64,000 bases of DNA, taken from Gracilariopsis chorda. Taxonomy: Eukaryota; Rhodophyta; Florideophyceae; Gracilariales; Gracilariaceae. Position 1 is the stretch's first letter, and every line of letters begins with the position of its first letter. Shown here one piece after another: positions 1 to 11,963 of this stretch. The stretch lies in the NCBI GenBank assembly GCA_003194525.1, contig NBIV01000067.1:124001-188000 (forward strand), given 5' to 3'. A program made the position numbers and the translations under genes. The notes under the pieces are model-generated. The model did not search any database and was not told the origin of the DNA. It saw only the letters and a program-made list of their open reading frames with translations.

Positions 1-1022
1 GTGATCTGGAATGTGTCTCTTTATAAGGTGTATTTATGTGTTGACCTTGCACTGCAATAACGAAGCTAGTTGTTTGCCAACACTGACGGCTAGCCCTTCC
101 AGTTTCTGTATATGTTCTCTATTTCTCCCCACTTTTGCAGGAGTTTGGTTAATGCCAAATAGTTTCCTCTGCACGAGATCAGGGTTCAGCAGTAACTAAA
201 GAAGAATGCTTTGTCTGGGTCGAGGTTTCTAGATATTCGTATTACAGAATACCAAAGATAAGGAAGCAAATCTCTTCGAATCTTTCCTGACACTCCGGCC
301 TGCCTTTCATTGCTTTGCATTCTAAAATCCGCAAACATATTGATGTGGCCCATTGGAGGAAAGCTCATTACTCATTTTTTTGCGATTGCAATCTTTGCTT
401 GTACTGTGATAGTCTTTATTACGGTCAATCACCTCAGACGCGCCGTCTCTGAAACTAAGATCTATACCATGTTCAAATACATGCAAGTTTTCGAATCCAT
501 CTGGCTTGAATAACCTGAGTAGTTAGTAAATCGCTCCTGCAAGAGCTCCAGAATAGATGGTAGTTCCTTTGCGGTTATTTTGGTTAACTACCATTTTCAC
601 TCTTACCAGTCGTCAAAGACACGTTTAGTTGAACATATCATCATGTCGTATACCTTCCTTTTCTTTCTATACCGGTGTCTGCCTGTAACTAGCTCCACCT
701 GGATCGTGGCATGTACATGCTGTCAGGCATTCTCCCCCCATCCGTTGCCCTACTTGGACAAGGCGGCGAAGGATGGACTCCCTATGAGATTCGATCTCAT
801 TTTAAGGGTCAACCACCTCTTGCCACTTCTGCCCCAGACGCCTTGCGTGGCTTCCATCCCAGGCACTTCTCGCTGCTGCGCAGCCCGGCGCCTCCAGCGT
901 AACAGCGGCCCCTGTTGCGTACGCAGTAGACGGCGCTACTACCCCAGATCAGCATACCACGCACGTTCCAGCTACAGTGCCGCCAGCCCCCGTGGCCACA
1001 GCCCTGTCGGCAGCAGCTCTGA

Positions 1023-1834
1023 TTGCCCGGACCAAAGGTGTGCTGCGCTCTAGACGCTGCCTTCCGCAAAAAGAGGAACACGTGCGTGTGCGAGTTTCAG
1101 GGCGGCACCGTCGCGACCCAATGGAATTGTGAGTGTAAAAAGGCAAAAGGGGACCCTGCGTGCTGTAAAACCCACCACCAGAACCACCACCGTGACCAAC
1201 GAGTGCCAGTGCAAGTGTCAGAACAAGCTAATTTTGAACGCCAGCTGCCAACAAGCTCGTCAGCAACTCACAGGCTGGACACTTCGTGTATCGTGCGCAT
1301 GCCCTCTTATCTACGTGCCCATGTGCTGCAAAATGCCATCGGGTATAAAGATTGTGGGCAATGGGTGCATGTGTGCGTGTAACTCTGAGAATGGAATCAT
1401 TTCAGTCAGAGAGTGTGAAGCAGTAGCTGGGGCGCCGGTCTCTTCACCACCACCGCTACCTTGGCCGTTTCCGCCGTCTCTGCCACTGCGCCGAATCCGA
1501 GCTCGTGCACGTGCTCAAGCAGGGCACGCAAGCGCATTCGGACGTGGCTCCATCTCCGTCGCTCAACTCCTCCGCGCATTTCACGAAAGCCTCCCTTGCC
1601 GCCTTCCCGTGGCAGGCAGACCTTATCAACCGCTATAGGCATTCCAAGAGCTCCGAGTTGCAATGCGCCTTTTGCACCCTGTTCAGGCACCAGTTTCGGT
1701 CTTTTGACGTCAACGGCAATGTACTTCCCCCAGGGTTTCAACAGAAACCGCCAAAACAGCAACAAGCACCGCTGCATGGCTGCAAACAATACGCAAAGAA
1801 CTGCAAGGTGAAGGCGCCCTGCTGTGAAATTTAA
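1023..1834 (+). pseudogene. Cysteine-rich protein gene, frame-broken, family not recognised
   Basis: A GC-rich patch in AT-richer surroundings encodes cysteine-dense peptide in more than one forward frame. About 1077-1170 reads CVCEFQGGTVATQWNCECKK and then a CC pair. One base out of phase, about 1180-1420 reads a series of C-x-C and CC groups (NECQCKCQ, SCACPL, MCCKMP, GCMCAC). A third frame ends at 1834 with KNCKVKAPCCEI, and further Cys-rich peptide follows to about 2010. Clustered C-x-C pairs are typical of secreted disulphide-rich proteins, but no signal peptide or complete frame can be assembled. I infer a decayed gene, or one with very short introns or sequencing indels. No function is proposed. 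Confidence 0.35.
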
Positions 1835-2199
1835 GTGCCTTGTCGTCTGTGCCACGACAAATGTCTCTCCAATGACCACCAATTCACCGTTTTGGCATCG
1901 ATACGGTGCTATGAACCATGTGCCTCACTGAGCAGAGCCTCTCTTCGCATTGCACGCAATGCTACACCTTTTCCAAGTACTCTTGCAACAAGTGTAACTT
2001 TTTTACCAACTGCATATTTTGCCCCCTTGCCAAACTGCCTCCCAAAAGCAGCCTCTCCCCCGTCTGCACTGTTATCTGCAGTCGCTCTTTCTCCACCCCT
2101 CCTGGCACCACTCCGCTTCCGCCTCAACTGCCCCATGGCTAGTGGTATACCCGCCGTGCCTGCCACGGAGAAGCCAAGGTAAAGGAAGCTTGATACAGA

Positions 2200-4030
2200 A
2201 AACAAGTATTACTTGTTTTTTGAGACGCTTGTATATAATAAGAAGAAGAGAATGGAAGGGAATGAGTTTTTGGAGACATTGGCAGTTTGAAGCAAACCTC
2301 GCCCCGTGCATCAGTCCAGGCACACACAATGGCGCTTGGGATATGAGATAATTCAGGATTTTAACAAAGTCTTCCATCTTCCACTCAAATTATGGAACAC
2401 GGCTTAAAAAATCCTCTATTTCGAGCAGTAGAGAAGAAGAAAATCCAAAGCCCTCAACAATATTAGGGACTGGTTCTGTTCCCAGTTTTGCGTTTCAAGG
2501 GGATTAGAGCGACGGCGCATCTTCTTCAACTGCTTCGATCTCTACTAAATCACGGTACTGAAACGAATGGCTTGAAAAGCTGGAATTGCCTGAGAGTCCT
2601 CGGATGATGGGTTTCCGTCTGGCCTGGACATGGTGAGGTGGCTTGTAGAATGTTGCTGAATTTGTTCGTGGCCTTCACCAGATATTATATAGACAAAACA
2701 TACCCTAATAAGAACAATAGGTTCTGCCAAGCTGGCCCGTCATGGAAAGGATGGGGCCCATGACAGGTTACTATGACTTGTTGCCTAGACCTTGTATGCA
2801 TACGTAGATATTATTCGCCTAGCGTTATTGTCTTTAAAAGGTTGAGGTCCACGGTTTCGAAGCCAAATTGAACCAAACGAATTTTCCTTCGTTTGGCGAC
2901 CCTCACCTTGTCTTAGAGCTGTCTGCTGCTCCTTGCCTCTAACACTACTCTACAAAATTCTACCTGCATAACCATACACCTTGGTCTTTAGCAACGCGTT
3001 AGTGATTTGGCTGCCTCGGTCTGTTTCGAGATTAGCAAAGTTACTAGGTTGCTCTGAGCCACGAACTAGACCTAAAGTATTGGTCATGGGTGTTCAGTAA
3101 AGACTTTTGTGCTAGAACTAATTTTTTGGTCGCGCATCTGTTGCCGACATTGTTTTTCTCTACCACTGCTAGTGGGCCACTATTTTGTGTCGCTTTTATG
3201 ATCATCTATTTTCGCCTTGCCTTAGCCGAGGCCGTTCATTTCTTGTGCCTATCAGCGCAGTACTCACGTTGCTGTTAAACTCTTTTTGGTCTACTATCTA
3301 TTGGCTTTGCAGGCCAGTTCTGGTACTCTCGAGCTACGAACATATTTTCAAGCTACTCTGCGGGAAAGATGGGTACAAAAAGGGCTGTTGTCATCCGTTG
3401 TCGTATAATTCTGCAACATGACACTCACACATGCCGTGAATAGCACTGTGCAGGGTTTTTGTACCTCCTCCACGCCCTGAGATCGAATTTTAGATACGTA
3501 AAATGACGTTTTGCTCTGCTCTTGTATTTGAATGGTCTCTGAACCTGCTCTAAGTCTAGTTTCAAGGGCTGTTTGATATCGACTGATGCGTTGGGTTGTC
3601 AAACGAAGTTTGTTTTGTTTACAAATTTTGCGAATATATTGTGAACAATGTGCATTTATGTAATCCTCCGTAACTTTTTAAGGAGAATAATGGTCTCTCT
3701 TGGACTTGAACGCCAACACTTAGCCCCAGGCGTGTACGAACTTTCCGGTTCTCAATAATTAATCCCGATTGAGATGCGGACAGTACATCACGAAGCAGGA
3801 GAAACATAACACGGTGTCATACTTCGAGTTGCTCTCTACAAATCAGAGAATCAGAACGCACCATAGATTCAGGAGTTGTTGGAACAATCCCTACCTCACG
3901 ACATTTTCTGAACGTTCCAAAGACTGTAGGGAAAAGAAAGCGAACGTTATTTGAACATTTTGTGCCAGAACAGCTCAGTATGGTATCATCACTTTACAGA
4001 TCAACCGGAACCGCGAGCACATTTTCTGGA
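2200..4030. other. Stretch with no recognisable gene
   Basis: AT-richer DNA with only short open frames on both strands. The 84- and 62-codon minus-strand frames between 3350 and 3810 show no family motif. It probably belongs to the surrounding transposon debris, but nothing here supports a specific call. Confidence 0.4.
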
Positions 4031-4234
4031 ACGCTCTACTCATATTGAAGAAGGGTACTTGACTCTAATGGGGAAGAAAAAACCCCTCTCCTTGTTGTTA
4101 TCTTGATTCTCGCCGTAAGACAAAAGAGTAATTGTTCCCCCAAAGCTTTCAACTGTTTGGAGCAGAACCTTCAGTACCGATCGAAACGCGACGGAATTGT
4201 TTTCTGTCATTTCAGTTTTTATCACAGCAGTTTT

Positions 4235-4791
4235 CTATCCCAGTTGTGTCACCTTTATGTTTCGTCCTTTGTCATAGTATGAAGCGAAATCTGTAGCTTC
4301 CAGAAATTGTTTGGCAAAGTATCTAAACTCTTTCGGAACTTCTAAATCGTTTTCTGCCATATAGTCGTACAATTTCTTTGGTTCTTCGAGGTTTTGATTG
4401 TTCTCAGAACAGAAGCGCAAAGCTCCCTTTGTATTTCGAGCACAAGCGCTCCAAAGGTGGTTTGAGACTGCGGAAATCCATGAGTAGATCCGATAGTGCT
4501 TCAATGGCCTCGTAGAACCTAAATACCTCAGCTAGGAGGCTTGAATATTTCTTTGGGAAGGGGAAGTGGTTTGAAGGTGGGAACTTATTTACCATTGAAT
4601 GTTGAAACCGATGTTGCTATGAAGTGGTATTTGTAATCATCGACCATATCTGTAGCAGCAGCAATAGCTACAGCAGAGACTTCTTCACAAGTATTTGCTG
4701 CACACTGATCTGCTGAGAGGATATTTTCTCCGACGAACTCAGTGATCACCATTGAGTTTGAATTGTCAAAACGAGAGAAGTATGGCTGCAT
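4235..4791 (-). pseudogene. Broken gene of unknown family, possibly transposon-derived
   Basis: Three minus-strand frames succeed one another: 4791 to 4585, then 4595 to 4404, then 4504 to 4235. The last contains HYRIYSWISAVSNHLWSACA followed by further Cys and Lys residues, and ends ...YYDKGRNIKVTQLG. The pattern I-x-NHLW with downstream Cys resembles conserved blocks in uncharacterised transposon-related zinc-binding proteins of animals and protists; this is a weak memory-based likeness. At least two frame changes make it a relic. Confidence 0.25.
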
Positions 4792-4998
4792 GTGGAGTAG
4801 AACTACGATAATCCGCTGCGGTTCTATTTCAGTATGAGATCTTTAGGTTTGTCTGAAGTAAAACACTATCGCCCAAGATAATACGGAACAAATGTCATAA
4901 CGCAGCATGTTTAAGGATGGAATAATGCGGATTGATGAATTGGGCACTGTTTGGATCTTATCTCTAAACATTGGTGACCTCGGATTCTACTTGTAAAA

Positions 4999-5544
4999 GT
5001 GGTATGCCAGACACTCCTGTGTTCTGTCAATTACGATGTGATTGGTTACTGTATCCTCAAGACAATACTTGTCAATACGAAAACAAAGCTACGCGAACCA
5101 AATACTCGGATTTGCAAATACCTGGAGAAGCGAAAAGCTGAGTCAAAATTACCAGTGGATCTCACATTTTCACATTTTGTATTTGCCTTGGTTTCGAAGA
5201 GACAAGCATACGAAGATTTGAGCTACTCGCCAAGCAAGTTTCAGGAAGTACAAAGCGCAATGAAAGAACGGATCAAGCGCTCTTTGTCACATCTCAAAAC
5301 TGTTTCAGAATCTGCTAAGGTCCCAACGGAGTGCCCTAGAGCTATAAAAACCATGAAAACTGTCGCCAAACCTCCAAAAGCTAAAACGACGGTCAGTGAG
5401 AGAACACTTCCTGTCTTGAAAGATTTATTGGATGAGACCAAAAGAAGCAAATTGTTGAACGAAGAACAGAATAATAAAATGCACTGTGGGCTTTTAGAAA
5501 TGGTGGTGCTCATTGCAGATTTTGTGATGAAGATGCACTCTTAA
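4999..5544 (+). CDS. Hypothetical protein, 181 residues
   Basis: This is the longest clean frame in the first 6 kb. The product is lysine-rich and probably helical (residues about 90-150 carry many K/R and S/T), with no signal peptide or known catalytic motif that I can see. After the stop the same style of peptide continues briefly in another frame (about 5545-5610), which suggests a decayed C-terminus. It could be part of the adjacent transposon debris. I do not recognise the family. Confidence 0.25.
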   Translation: MVCQTLLCSVNYDVIGYCILKTILVNTKTKLREPNTRICKYLEKRKAESKLPVDLTFSHFVFALVSKRQAYEDLSYSPSKFQEVQSAMKERIKRSLSHLKTVSESAKVPTECPRAIKTMKTVAKPPKAKTTVSERTLPVLKDLLDETKRSKLLNEEQNNKMHCGLLEMVVLIADFVMKMHS

Positions 5545-5610
5545 GAGAATATCCGAAGACTGCGCAAGCATCTCAAAGTGAAGACTGTTGTAAGCGGCAC
5601 GAACTGGTGA

Positions 5611-6400
5611 GGAAGAATATCCAAAGATTGAAAAGCGCAACTGAAAATATCAGCGTCTGCACCGGTAATAAAGAACAAAAACTTGACTTATTTGTTGTAA
5701 GCTAATCACTGAAAGAAAATATACCTGTCAATTGCATTTGCACTGACTGATACTGTTCCGGTCGACATCTTTTCTGCAAGAAGATAAATGCAGCTGGAGT
5801 ATGTTATTTTTATATACTGCAGCGGATACTTGCGTCCCATATAAGTTCCCATTGCATACGGAATTAAACACAAGCTAACCACTACCGTTCCTAAAAGGCT
5901 CGTTTTGGAAAATGGTCCGTAGTAGAAAATGACCTCCTCGGCCCCGTAACATCAGCCCACGATGTCCGTTTCTAGCTAGATCTATAGAACTCAGGCGTTT
6001 CAAATTAATGAGAAGAAGTGCTTGAATTAAAAACCCGCCACTTTCAAACAAAACGTGCTCAAAACCAAGAAACAGATAGGGCTTGTCACGTCAATTTACA
6101 ATAAACGCCAAGCTAGCAAGCAATGAAACGCTATCCGCTAAATCTATTTAGACCACTAACCAGCCACACATTGCTCACATGGCTCTGAAAATGCTACATT
6201 AAACACTTTGACACAAAACAACGATAAGTGTCTACAAAAGAAATGCAAAGAACAAAATGACTTGCACTGGAAATAATGAGTGTTTTCAAACTTAATTAGT
6301 CTATTTGATAAATCAGCAAGCACACATCCTTCATTAAAAGCCTAGTATAAACCCTCAAACATTTTGTACAGATCAAGAACCAAGACAAAATTGCATTTCA
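5611..6400. other. AT-rich non-coding stretch
   Basis: Low-GC DNA with stops in all frames and no recognised motif. It separates the unknown gene fragment from the pogo-type transposase relic. Confidence 0.5.
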
Positions 6401-6422
6401 TCTCTCTGTTTTGCCGCATTGA

Positions 6423-7490
6423 ATGGTTGGGGTTTTATACCGCATGTTAGAAGAACTAAAACTTGCCGTCGACAGTGGAGCTCTCTGGTACATTATGGGA
6501 CGTATTGCATCAGATGGGCGCAAGGGCTGGAAGAATGGCCTGCTTTCCAACGATGCTGTTCTATCATTTCGTGCTCGAAACAGAGAACTGTCATACAAGA
6601 CACACTATGTCGAGGATAAAACCGAGATCAGAGGCAAGAACTTTGAATACCTCAAAACTTTTTCTGACGTCGTAAACAATCATGAGAAGCACCAAGACAA
6701 ACTTCTTCAAGATCCAACACGGATTTGGAACAAGGAAAACCGTCGGTGGATGATACGTGGGGGAAAGCGACGAAGGCTTATGGTTCTGCAGCGTCGAAGC
6801 ATGGCGGCACCAAACTTGCATACAAAGTTCAAGGAGTCGGCAAGCACATCTCTGCCGCTATTCTCTCCTCCGCATCAGGTGAAATGGCTCTCTTGTTCTA
6901 TACCTTTGCTAGAAAGAAATTGATTTCACTCTAGCTTGAGCCTTTACCACCTGTGTACGAAAAGAAGGGGGTGCTATGCAGCAAGTTCCAAAGACCAGGA
7001 TGGATGCCCGAAAATGATGTGATAGTTGGGTCCAGAAACGGTTCGTTGAAAGTATATATATATATATATGGATATCTTCATGAAGCACGTTAATGAATAC
7101 ATACGGAAGCATGTTCCCAGCGATAAATCACATCTACGCACAATGGATGGCCACTCATCCCGAAAAAGGATTAAATTGGTTGTGGAGTGCGAGAAGAATC
7201 TGTCCTTACCTGTCATGAAGCCTGGAAATACTTCCCACATACTTCAACCCTGTGACCGAAAGATCAACAAGACATTTAAGGAATCTCTTCGTCACATTTG
7301 AGATGCATTCAACCGCTCTGCAGTTCCTGAGAGACGAACTTTACGGTTCAACGCCTTTTGCGCTGCATATATATGCTCAAGAAACCATAACACCACACGT
7401 CATCAAAGATTCTTTCCAGTCTTCCGGAATGTTCCCGTTCTCTCCATCATTCGCAGAAACCTCCAAAGTTATCAAAAGGAAAGAATGATC
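6423..7490 (+). pseudogene. pogo/Tigger-type (DDE_1) transposase, decayed
   Basis: Successive forward frames give the DDE_1 transposase order. At 6520-6600 GWKNGLLSND...ARNRELS matches the end of the CENPB-type helix-turn-helix and the linker. A frame starting near 6725 carries GKHISAAILSSASGE (the catalytic-core beta strand of pogo elements). At about 7146 MDGHSSRKR is the second-Asp block (usually LDGH), followed by GNTSHILQPCD at about 7220-7250, which is the canonical T-H-x-LQP-x-D block. At 7390-7450 ITPHVIKDSFQSSGMFPFSP is the usual C-terminal block. At least three frameshifts and a TA-repeat interruption at about 7052-7069 kill it. In life it would cut and paste its own TIR-flanked element in the nucleus; no TIRs were found. 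Confidence 0.75.
7051..7070. repeat. TA dinucleotide microsatellite
   Basis: About nine TA units lie inside the pogo transposase relic, between its second and third readable blocks. The tract shifts the reading frame and probably arose after the element died. Confidence 0.8.
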
Positions 7491-7738
7491 GCCTTTCAAG
7501 CAAAAGCTTTCTTTAGTTTTCTCGTGATTGTACAGTATGCAGCGCCGTTGGAGGGACAAAGAGGTATGTGAGAAGGCGCGTTCCATTTTTGAAGAATAGT
7601 GTTACGCCGAGCTCTAGAGGTTCAGAATAATATAGATATTGTTCAGACGGAGGACGTTGTGGCTACATAAGGTAGTCATAGTGACTTCTTCGTCACGTGG
7701 GAAGCTTACACATTCCTAATCCCGCTGTGACTGTCTCT

Positions 7739-9110
7739 TTTCAAGCGAAAACAGTGAGATCGCAGTATGATCAGAGGAATAAAAGACCCCCTCGTGGATC
7801 GAAGAGGAAGATCCACGATGTAGACGTGCCCTCTCTCTCTCCCTCAAAGTTCTAAGCACGAACTCCACCATCCGTTTGCAGTAAGCCGCCCAGCAGTCGC
7901 TATTGATCTTAACAGTAATAACTGTTTCGAAACAGAAAGATTCGTAGCTGGCCGTTATGGTCTTTCCAAGAGGCAAAAAACCTCTAGTGACAACAATCAA
8001 GCACGATCTGTTCTGCCTACCGATACTGTCAAGCAGACAATTTTAGAAACAATTAAGGCACCGCGTTTGATGGACATAAATGTCTCTGAATTTGTAACTT
8101 TCAAAGAGAACAGAGCAGTTTACGAGACAATAGTTTGAGAAAAAAATGAAGACTCCGAGGTACATATTTCTCTAATGACTTATCGCAGCTCAATTGACGA
8201 CTCAGTACTGGAATTGTTTTTGATTGCAAACTGGATCGAGGCTTTAACCATTGATGAGGTCATGGAAGAGGAACCTAAAGCTTGCATTGAAGAATGCGCC
8301 CACATAGATGAAAAAGACTACGATCTGGGAATAATTGAGCGCGACATATTTCACGTTCAAATGGAAAAACCTTGCCGTGAGGCCAACCTTGAAAAGCAAA
8401 TTTGGAGATCGTGTCTAAAATACAAGACAACGCGGAAGAAGTGTGGGTACGATAACTTCATCGACACTAAACCCAAGTTAGCCATCAGACATATCTACCG
8501 CAAAATAACCGATCGCTCGCTCAAAACCAGTATTAAGTTGATTCTGGACCTTCACAAAGAAGAGTACGAAATAGATTTCCATAATTTTGTGCGAAAAGCT
8601 GTCGAAGAAGCAAAGACGGTCGATCTTAAGGCATCAGCTCGCCGCGATTCTGTTATAATGGAAGCCGAAAATCCTGAAACCGATTTAGTTCGCACCTCGA
8701 AAGGGATTAAGGAACGCAACCACTCGCGCTATGAGGGAAAAGAGCGAAATCGCAATAGTACTATGAAGCAAAGCTGCGCCGAAGAGAACAAGAAGGATTC
8801 AAAACCAGGAGTCCCAGACAGATATTTGATGCAAAAACTTAGATGTGGGTCTTGTCTGAACCCCGACTGCAAGGAAAATCACAGGTTAAGGGACTATGAG
8901 AACACCTCTGTAGAGGTGTTCTCACAGTCCCTTAATCGGACACATCGTACCACATTCCCTGCTCCGCGACATTTGGAAGGAAGATTCCAGTTTGCGTGTC
9001 ACTACCCTAGATCAACCCGTGTCCTTCAACAACCCATTGCTATCCGCGGAACGGATCCGGTGCGGCCGGACGATCCGAGCTCCAATTCGTCTGCGAGTGC
9101 GGCATGGTAG
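7739..9110 (+). pseudogene. gag: Ty3/gypsy-1 gag (capsid and nucleocapsid), broken
   Basis: From 8175 a 311-codon frame encodes a charged, helical capsid-like protein ending in a partial zinc knuckle (CGSCLNPDCKENHRLRDY, about 8845-8900; the last knuckle Cys is replaced by Tyr). The same frame continues upstream through one TGA at 8136-8138. A second frame from about 7739 supplies a basic N-terminal segment, so the real start lay near 7.74 kb. Immediately after the knuckle the sequence folds back on itself (8886-8935) and the frame leaves the expected protein. Gag would package element RNA in cytoplasmic particles. It is followed directly by protease and RT remnants of the same element. Confidence 0.6.
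8886..8935. repeat. 24-bp near-perfect inverted repeat, 2-nt loop
   Basis: The left arm 8886-8909 (TTAAGGGACTATGAGAACAC...) and the right arm 8912-8935 are reverse complements with 23 of 24 matches and only two bases between them. Flanking sequence is not inverted, so this is a discrete fold-back. It sits exactly where the gag zinc knuckle should end. Confidence 0.9.
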
Positions 9111-9261
9111 CGCTCTGTCTCTGTCCAACATGATTTGGTACGTCGCAGACGGGGAGGTAGGTTGCGCGTATATTGGGAGATATGTGCTTGCAGCTATTGG
9201 CCTTGATAACCGCAAGCTTCTCCAAATCGCCTGCGACAAACACAATGGATTTCTGACGTGA
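8992..9261 (+). pseudogene. Ty3/gypsy-1 aspartic protease remnant
   Basis: One frame reads RLRVRHGSALSLSNMIWYVA...IGRYVLAAIGLDNRKLLQIA. The C-terminal block (ILGRPVLxALGLD in relatives) is the second half of a retropepsin domain as found in gypsy elements of protists and fungi. The active-site DTG half is missing, lost near the gag fold-back. It is in a different frame from both gag and RT. In an intact element it would cleave the Gag-Pol precursor. Confidence 0.5.
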
Positions 9262-9331
9262 ACGAGGCTATGCGCACAGTCGGCCAGCCTAACCGTCCGG
9301 CGCCGACGGCACTCCAAATTCCATTTGCGCA

Positions 9332-10224
9332 ATGCAGCTTTCCCACTCCATACCTGGAAACACTATTCATAGTCACGGCGACGAAAGACCTGACTTTCTC
9401 GAAGGCAACAATGTGTACATTGATTTGGGGAAGGACAGTGAAGACGATGTAGAAGAAGCTCTGTCCATATTATTGGACAGTGCAAGAACCAACGGGATCA
9501 GCAAAGAAGCACATGAGAAGCTCCAATCACTGCTACTCAGGTACCACTCGGTTTTCGGGTGCGGCTGAGAGAATCCCTACCAGCCGCAGTGCCACCAATG
9601 AGGGTACGACTTCTTCCGGGGAAACGACCTGTGAAGGTCAAGGCGCGAAGTTATCCTACTCACCAGCGCCAGTTCCTCGAGAAGTACGTTGAAGTGTTGA
9701 AAGATATGGGATTCTTTGTGGAAATCCCAACTGCAGAATGGCAGGCAGCAACATTGCTGGTGCTAAAGCCGGGTTCCAAGGCTCGCTTGCGCATGGCAGT
9801 GGATCTACGGCCCGTCAATGCCGCCACCATAAAAGAGTCATGGCCAATGCCACACCTTGATTCGGAAATTCACGACTTTGCGGGAAGCTTGTTATTTGCA
9901 AGTCTAGATTTCGCCTCCGCGTATTGGCAGCTCCCACTACACGAAGACTCGTACACTGCATGTGGGGTAGTAACCCCGAAGGGGATGATGGCATCAAAAC
10001 GCGTTTTGCCGGGTCTGGCTAACGCGACGAGTTATTTCCAGAGCACGGTGGAGCCTCTGTTTGCGAAAATACGTGGAAATATGAAAGCGTGGCTGGACGA
10101 CTTCAACCTTGACGCAACAGACGACGGTTCACGTTTGGATGTATTGGAGAGGTTCTTTGCGGTGTGTAAGGAGAAAGGGCTTTTCCTGTCTGCAAGAAAA
10201 AAGTCCTGTTCGCAAAGGAGCTGA
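9332..10224 (+). pseudogene. pol: Ty3/gypsy-1 reverse transcriptase
   Basis: The region opens with the protease-RT linker (DSARTNGISKEAHEKLQSLL, 9332-9568). It shifts frame near 9559 and runs as RT: PPMRVRLLPGKRP, then LRMAVDLRPVNAATI, SLDFASAYWQLPL, KRVLPGLANATSYFQ, and the catalytic block as AWLDDFNL (YLDD in most relatives; both aspartates remain). Order and spacing are those of Ty3/gypsy RT. The frame stops at 10224 and the thumb region continues in another frame. One frameshift at each end makes it non-functional as it stands. Confidence 0.85.
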
Positions 10225-11114
10225 AGTGGTGTGGCTGCGTCATCGACAGCTCCGACTACCGCATGGATCCTTACACTATGGAAAGTCTGCGAAACATGGC
10301 AATGCCTCGAACTGCAGCAGAGCTAGCAAAATTCGTATACTGCTGTCGGTGGATGTCGCTGGCAATCCCAAACTTTACTGAACGTGTGGCACCTCTGACA
10401 CAGGTACGTGAAGAGGCTTATACCAAAAGTATAAACAGAACGACAAAGTCCATCCGCAGAATATTATTGTCCACTCTCTCTTGGGGGCCGTATCATAGGA
10501 CGGCATACTCTGAAATACGGGACTGATTGGAGGATGCGGTCAACCTCGCTTACCCCGACCCGGCCAAAGTGACATGTGTTTTCACGGATGCTTCGGACTA
10601 CTACTGGTCAGGCGTTGTCACCCAGACAACAAAAGAACACCGACGTCTGTCTACCGCCGAACAGGCATACGAGCAACTTGCATTTCTGAGATCTGCGTTT
10701 AAGAACTCGGAACTAAACTGGATCACTTTCGAGAAAGAAGCCTTTTCAATCTTCCAGACATTCGAGAAACTCCAGTATGTTCTGGCTGGTAGGCCAGATA
10801 CCCGGGTATTCACTGATCACAGAAATCTGCTCTCCGTGTTCGTACCACTGGCGCTTTTGCCCACATTAAAAAGATATGTCGTCACCAAGGTTCAGAGATG
10901 GGCGTTTTACTTGTCACAGTTCGCCTACGATATCGAACACATCAAAGGAGAGGAGAATGTTTTTGCGGACATACTTACGCGCTGGACTGGAGGCTACCGT
11001 GACCCAGAACCGCGACTTGCATTGTGCAGTCGGGTTTTGTGCGATGAGCAGCAACTGTTTTCGAGCTCAGATGACATCAAATGGCCCAACCTCGTTGAAG
11101 GCAAAGAAGCATAA
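10206..11114 (+). pseudogene. pol: Ty3/gypsy-1 RT thumb and RNase H
   Basis: The thumb reads LFAKELKWCGCVIDSS and ELAKFVYCCRWMSLAIPNF. A stop at 10524-10526 precedes a clean 195-codon frame that is RNase H: CVFTDASDYYWSGVV (first Asp), TFEKEAFSI (Glu), TRVFTDHRNLLSVF (Asp), and YDIEHIKGEENVFADILTRW. All catalytic acidic residues are visible. The domain would remove element RNA from the RNA-DNA hybrid. The in-frame stop separates it from RT. Confidence 0.85.
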
Positions 11115-11229
11115 TGAGCATCACCCGACATAGAACCAGATTGGAAACTGTGCCGGGATGCCCAGGATGGAATGTGGAGAAGGGGAACCTGTCTCTGGAT
11201 CCCTTCTACGGCTCTGGACTTACGAATCA

Positions 11230-11870
11230 AGCTGTTAGTAGTGTCGCATTGTGGAAAACTAGGACACAAAGAAGCAGACGCAACACTAAGTGTGCTACTC
11301 GAGAGCTTTTGATGGCAGAACGTCAAGAAGGATACCCAGTCATTTGCCAAAACGTGCTTGCACTGTTTGGTGACCAGAACGGGAGAGATAGTACCAAGGC
11401 CTTTAGCGCACGCCTTGCACGGGAAAAGGCTAAATGAGGTCCTACATCTGGATTTCCTATACATGGGAACCTCGGATACAGATTTCGTCTACGTTTTGAT
11501 TATACGAGATATCTGTTGGGATATGTGTGGCTCTAGCCTGCCACATCCGCCACCGCAGAAGCTGCAGCTGAAGCGTTATGTCAATGGCTTGGTGTATTTG
11601 GATCCTTTCAATGGCTAATCACGGACAAAGCCACACACTTCAAGAACGCTCTGATCGGAAAGTTAACGGAAGAAACCAGAGTAGGGCACCCTTTTACAAC
11701 ACCCTACAGCCCATGGGCAAATGGCTCAATGGAGCGTGTCTGCCGAGAGGTTCTAAGAGCTTGCAAAGCCTTATTGAGCGAATGGCGCCTGGGGCCCAAA
11801 CAGTGGCCGCGGATACTTGAATGTGTGTGTTGGGTAGAACAGCGTTTGCGGTACGTCAGATCGGGTTAGT
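11230..11870 (+). pseudogene. pol: Ty3/gypsy-1 integrase
   Basis: The zinc-binding segment reads SHCGKLGHKEADATLSVLLE and then a TCLHC pair (HHCC type) with a stop between. It is followed by RPLAHALHGKRLNEVLHLDFLYMG, a signature of a gypsy group frequent in oomycetes, algae and fungi, which carries the first catalytic Asp. After another frame change, about 11600-11740 reads WLITDKATHFKN (second Asp region) and SPWANGSMERVCREVLRACK (catalytic Glu). At least three frame changes are present. In life it inserts element cDNA into nuclear DNA. No LTRs could be matched for this copy. Confidence 0.75.
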
Positions 11871-11933
11871 GAGCTAGGGTACTGGGCACAGAGAACAGGC
11901 ACACAGCTGAAGGATTCCGTTCCTTCAATGCCT

Positions 11934-11963
11934 CTGACTTCTGCTCTGTACTGCAGAAGTCAG
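11934..11963. repeat. 11-bp inverted repeat at gypsy-1 edge
   Basis: CTGACTTCTGC at 11934-11944 and GCAGAAGTCAG at 11953-11963 are perfect reverse complements with an 8-nt loop. It lies just beyond the last integrase-like peptide and may mark a junction. Confidence 0.6.
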
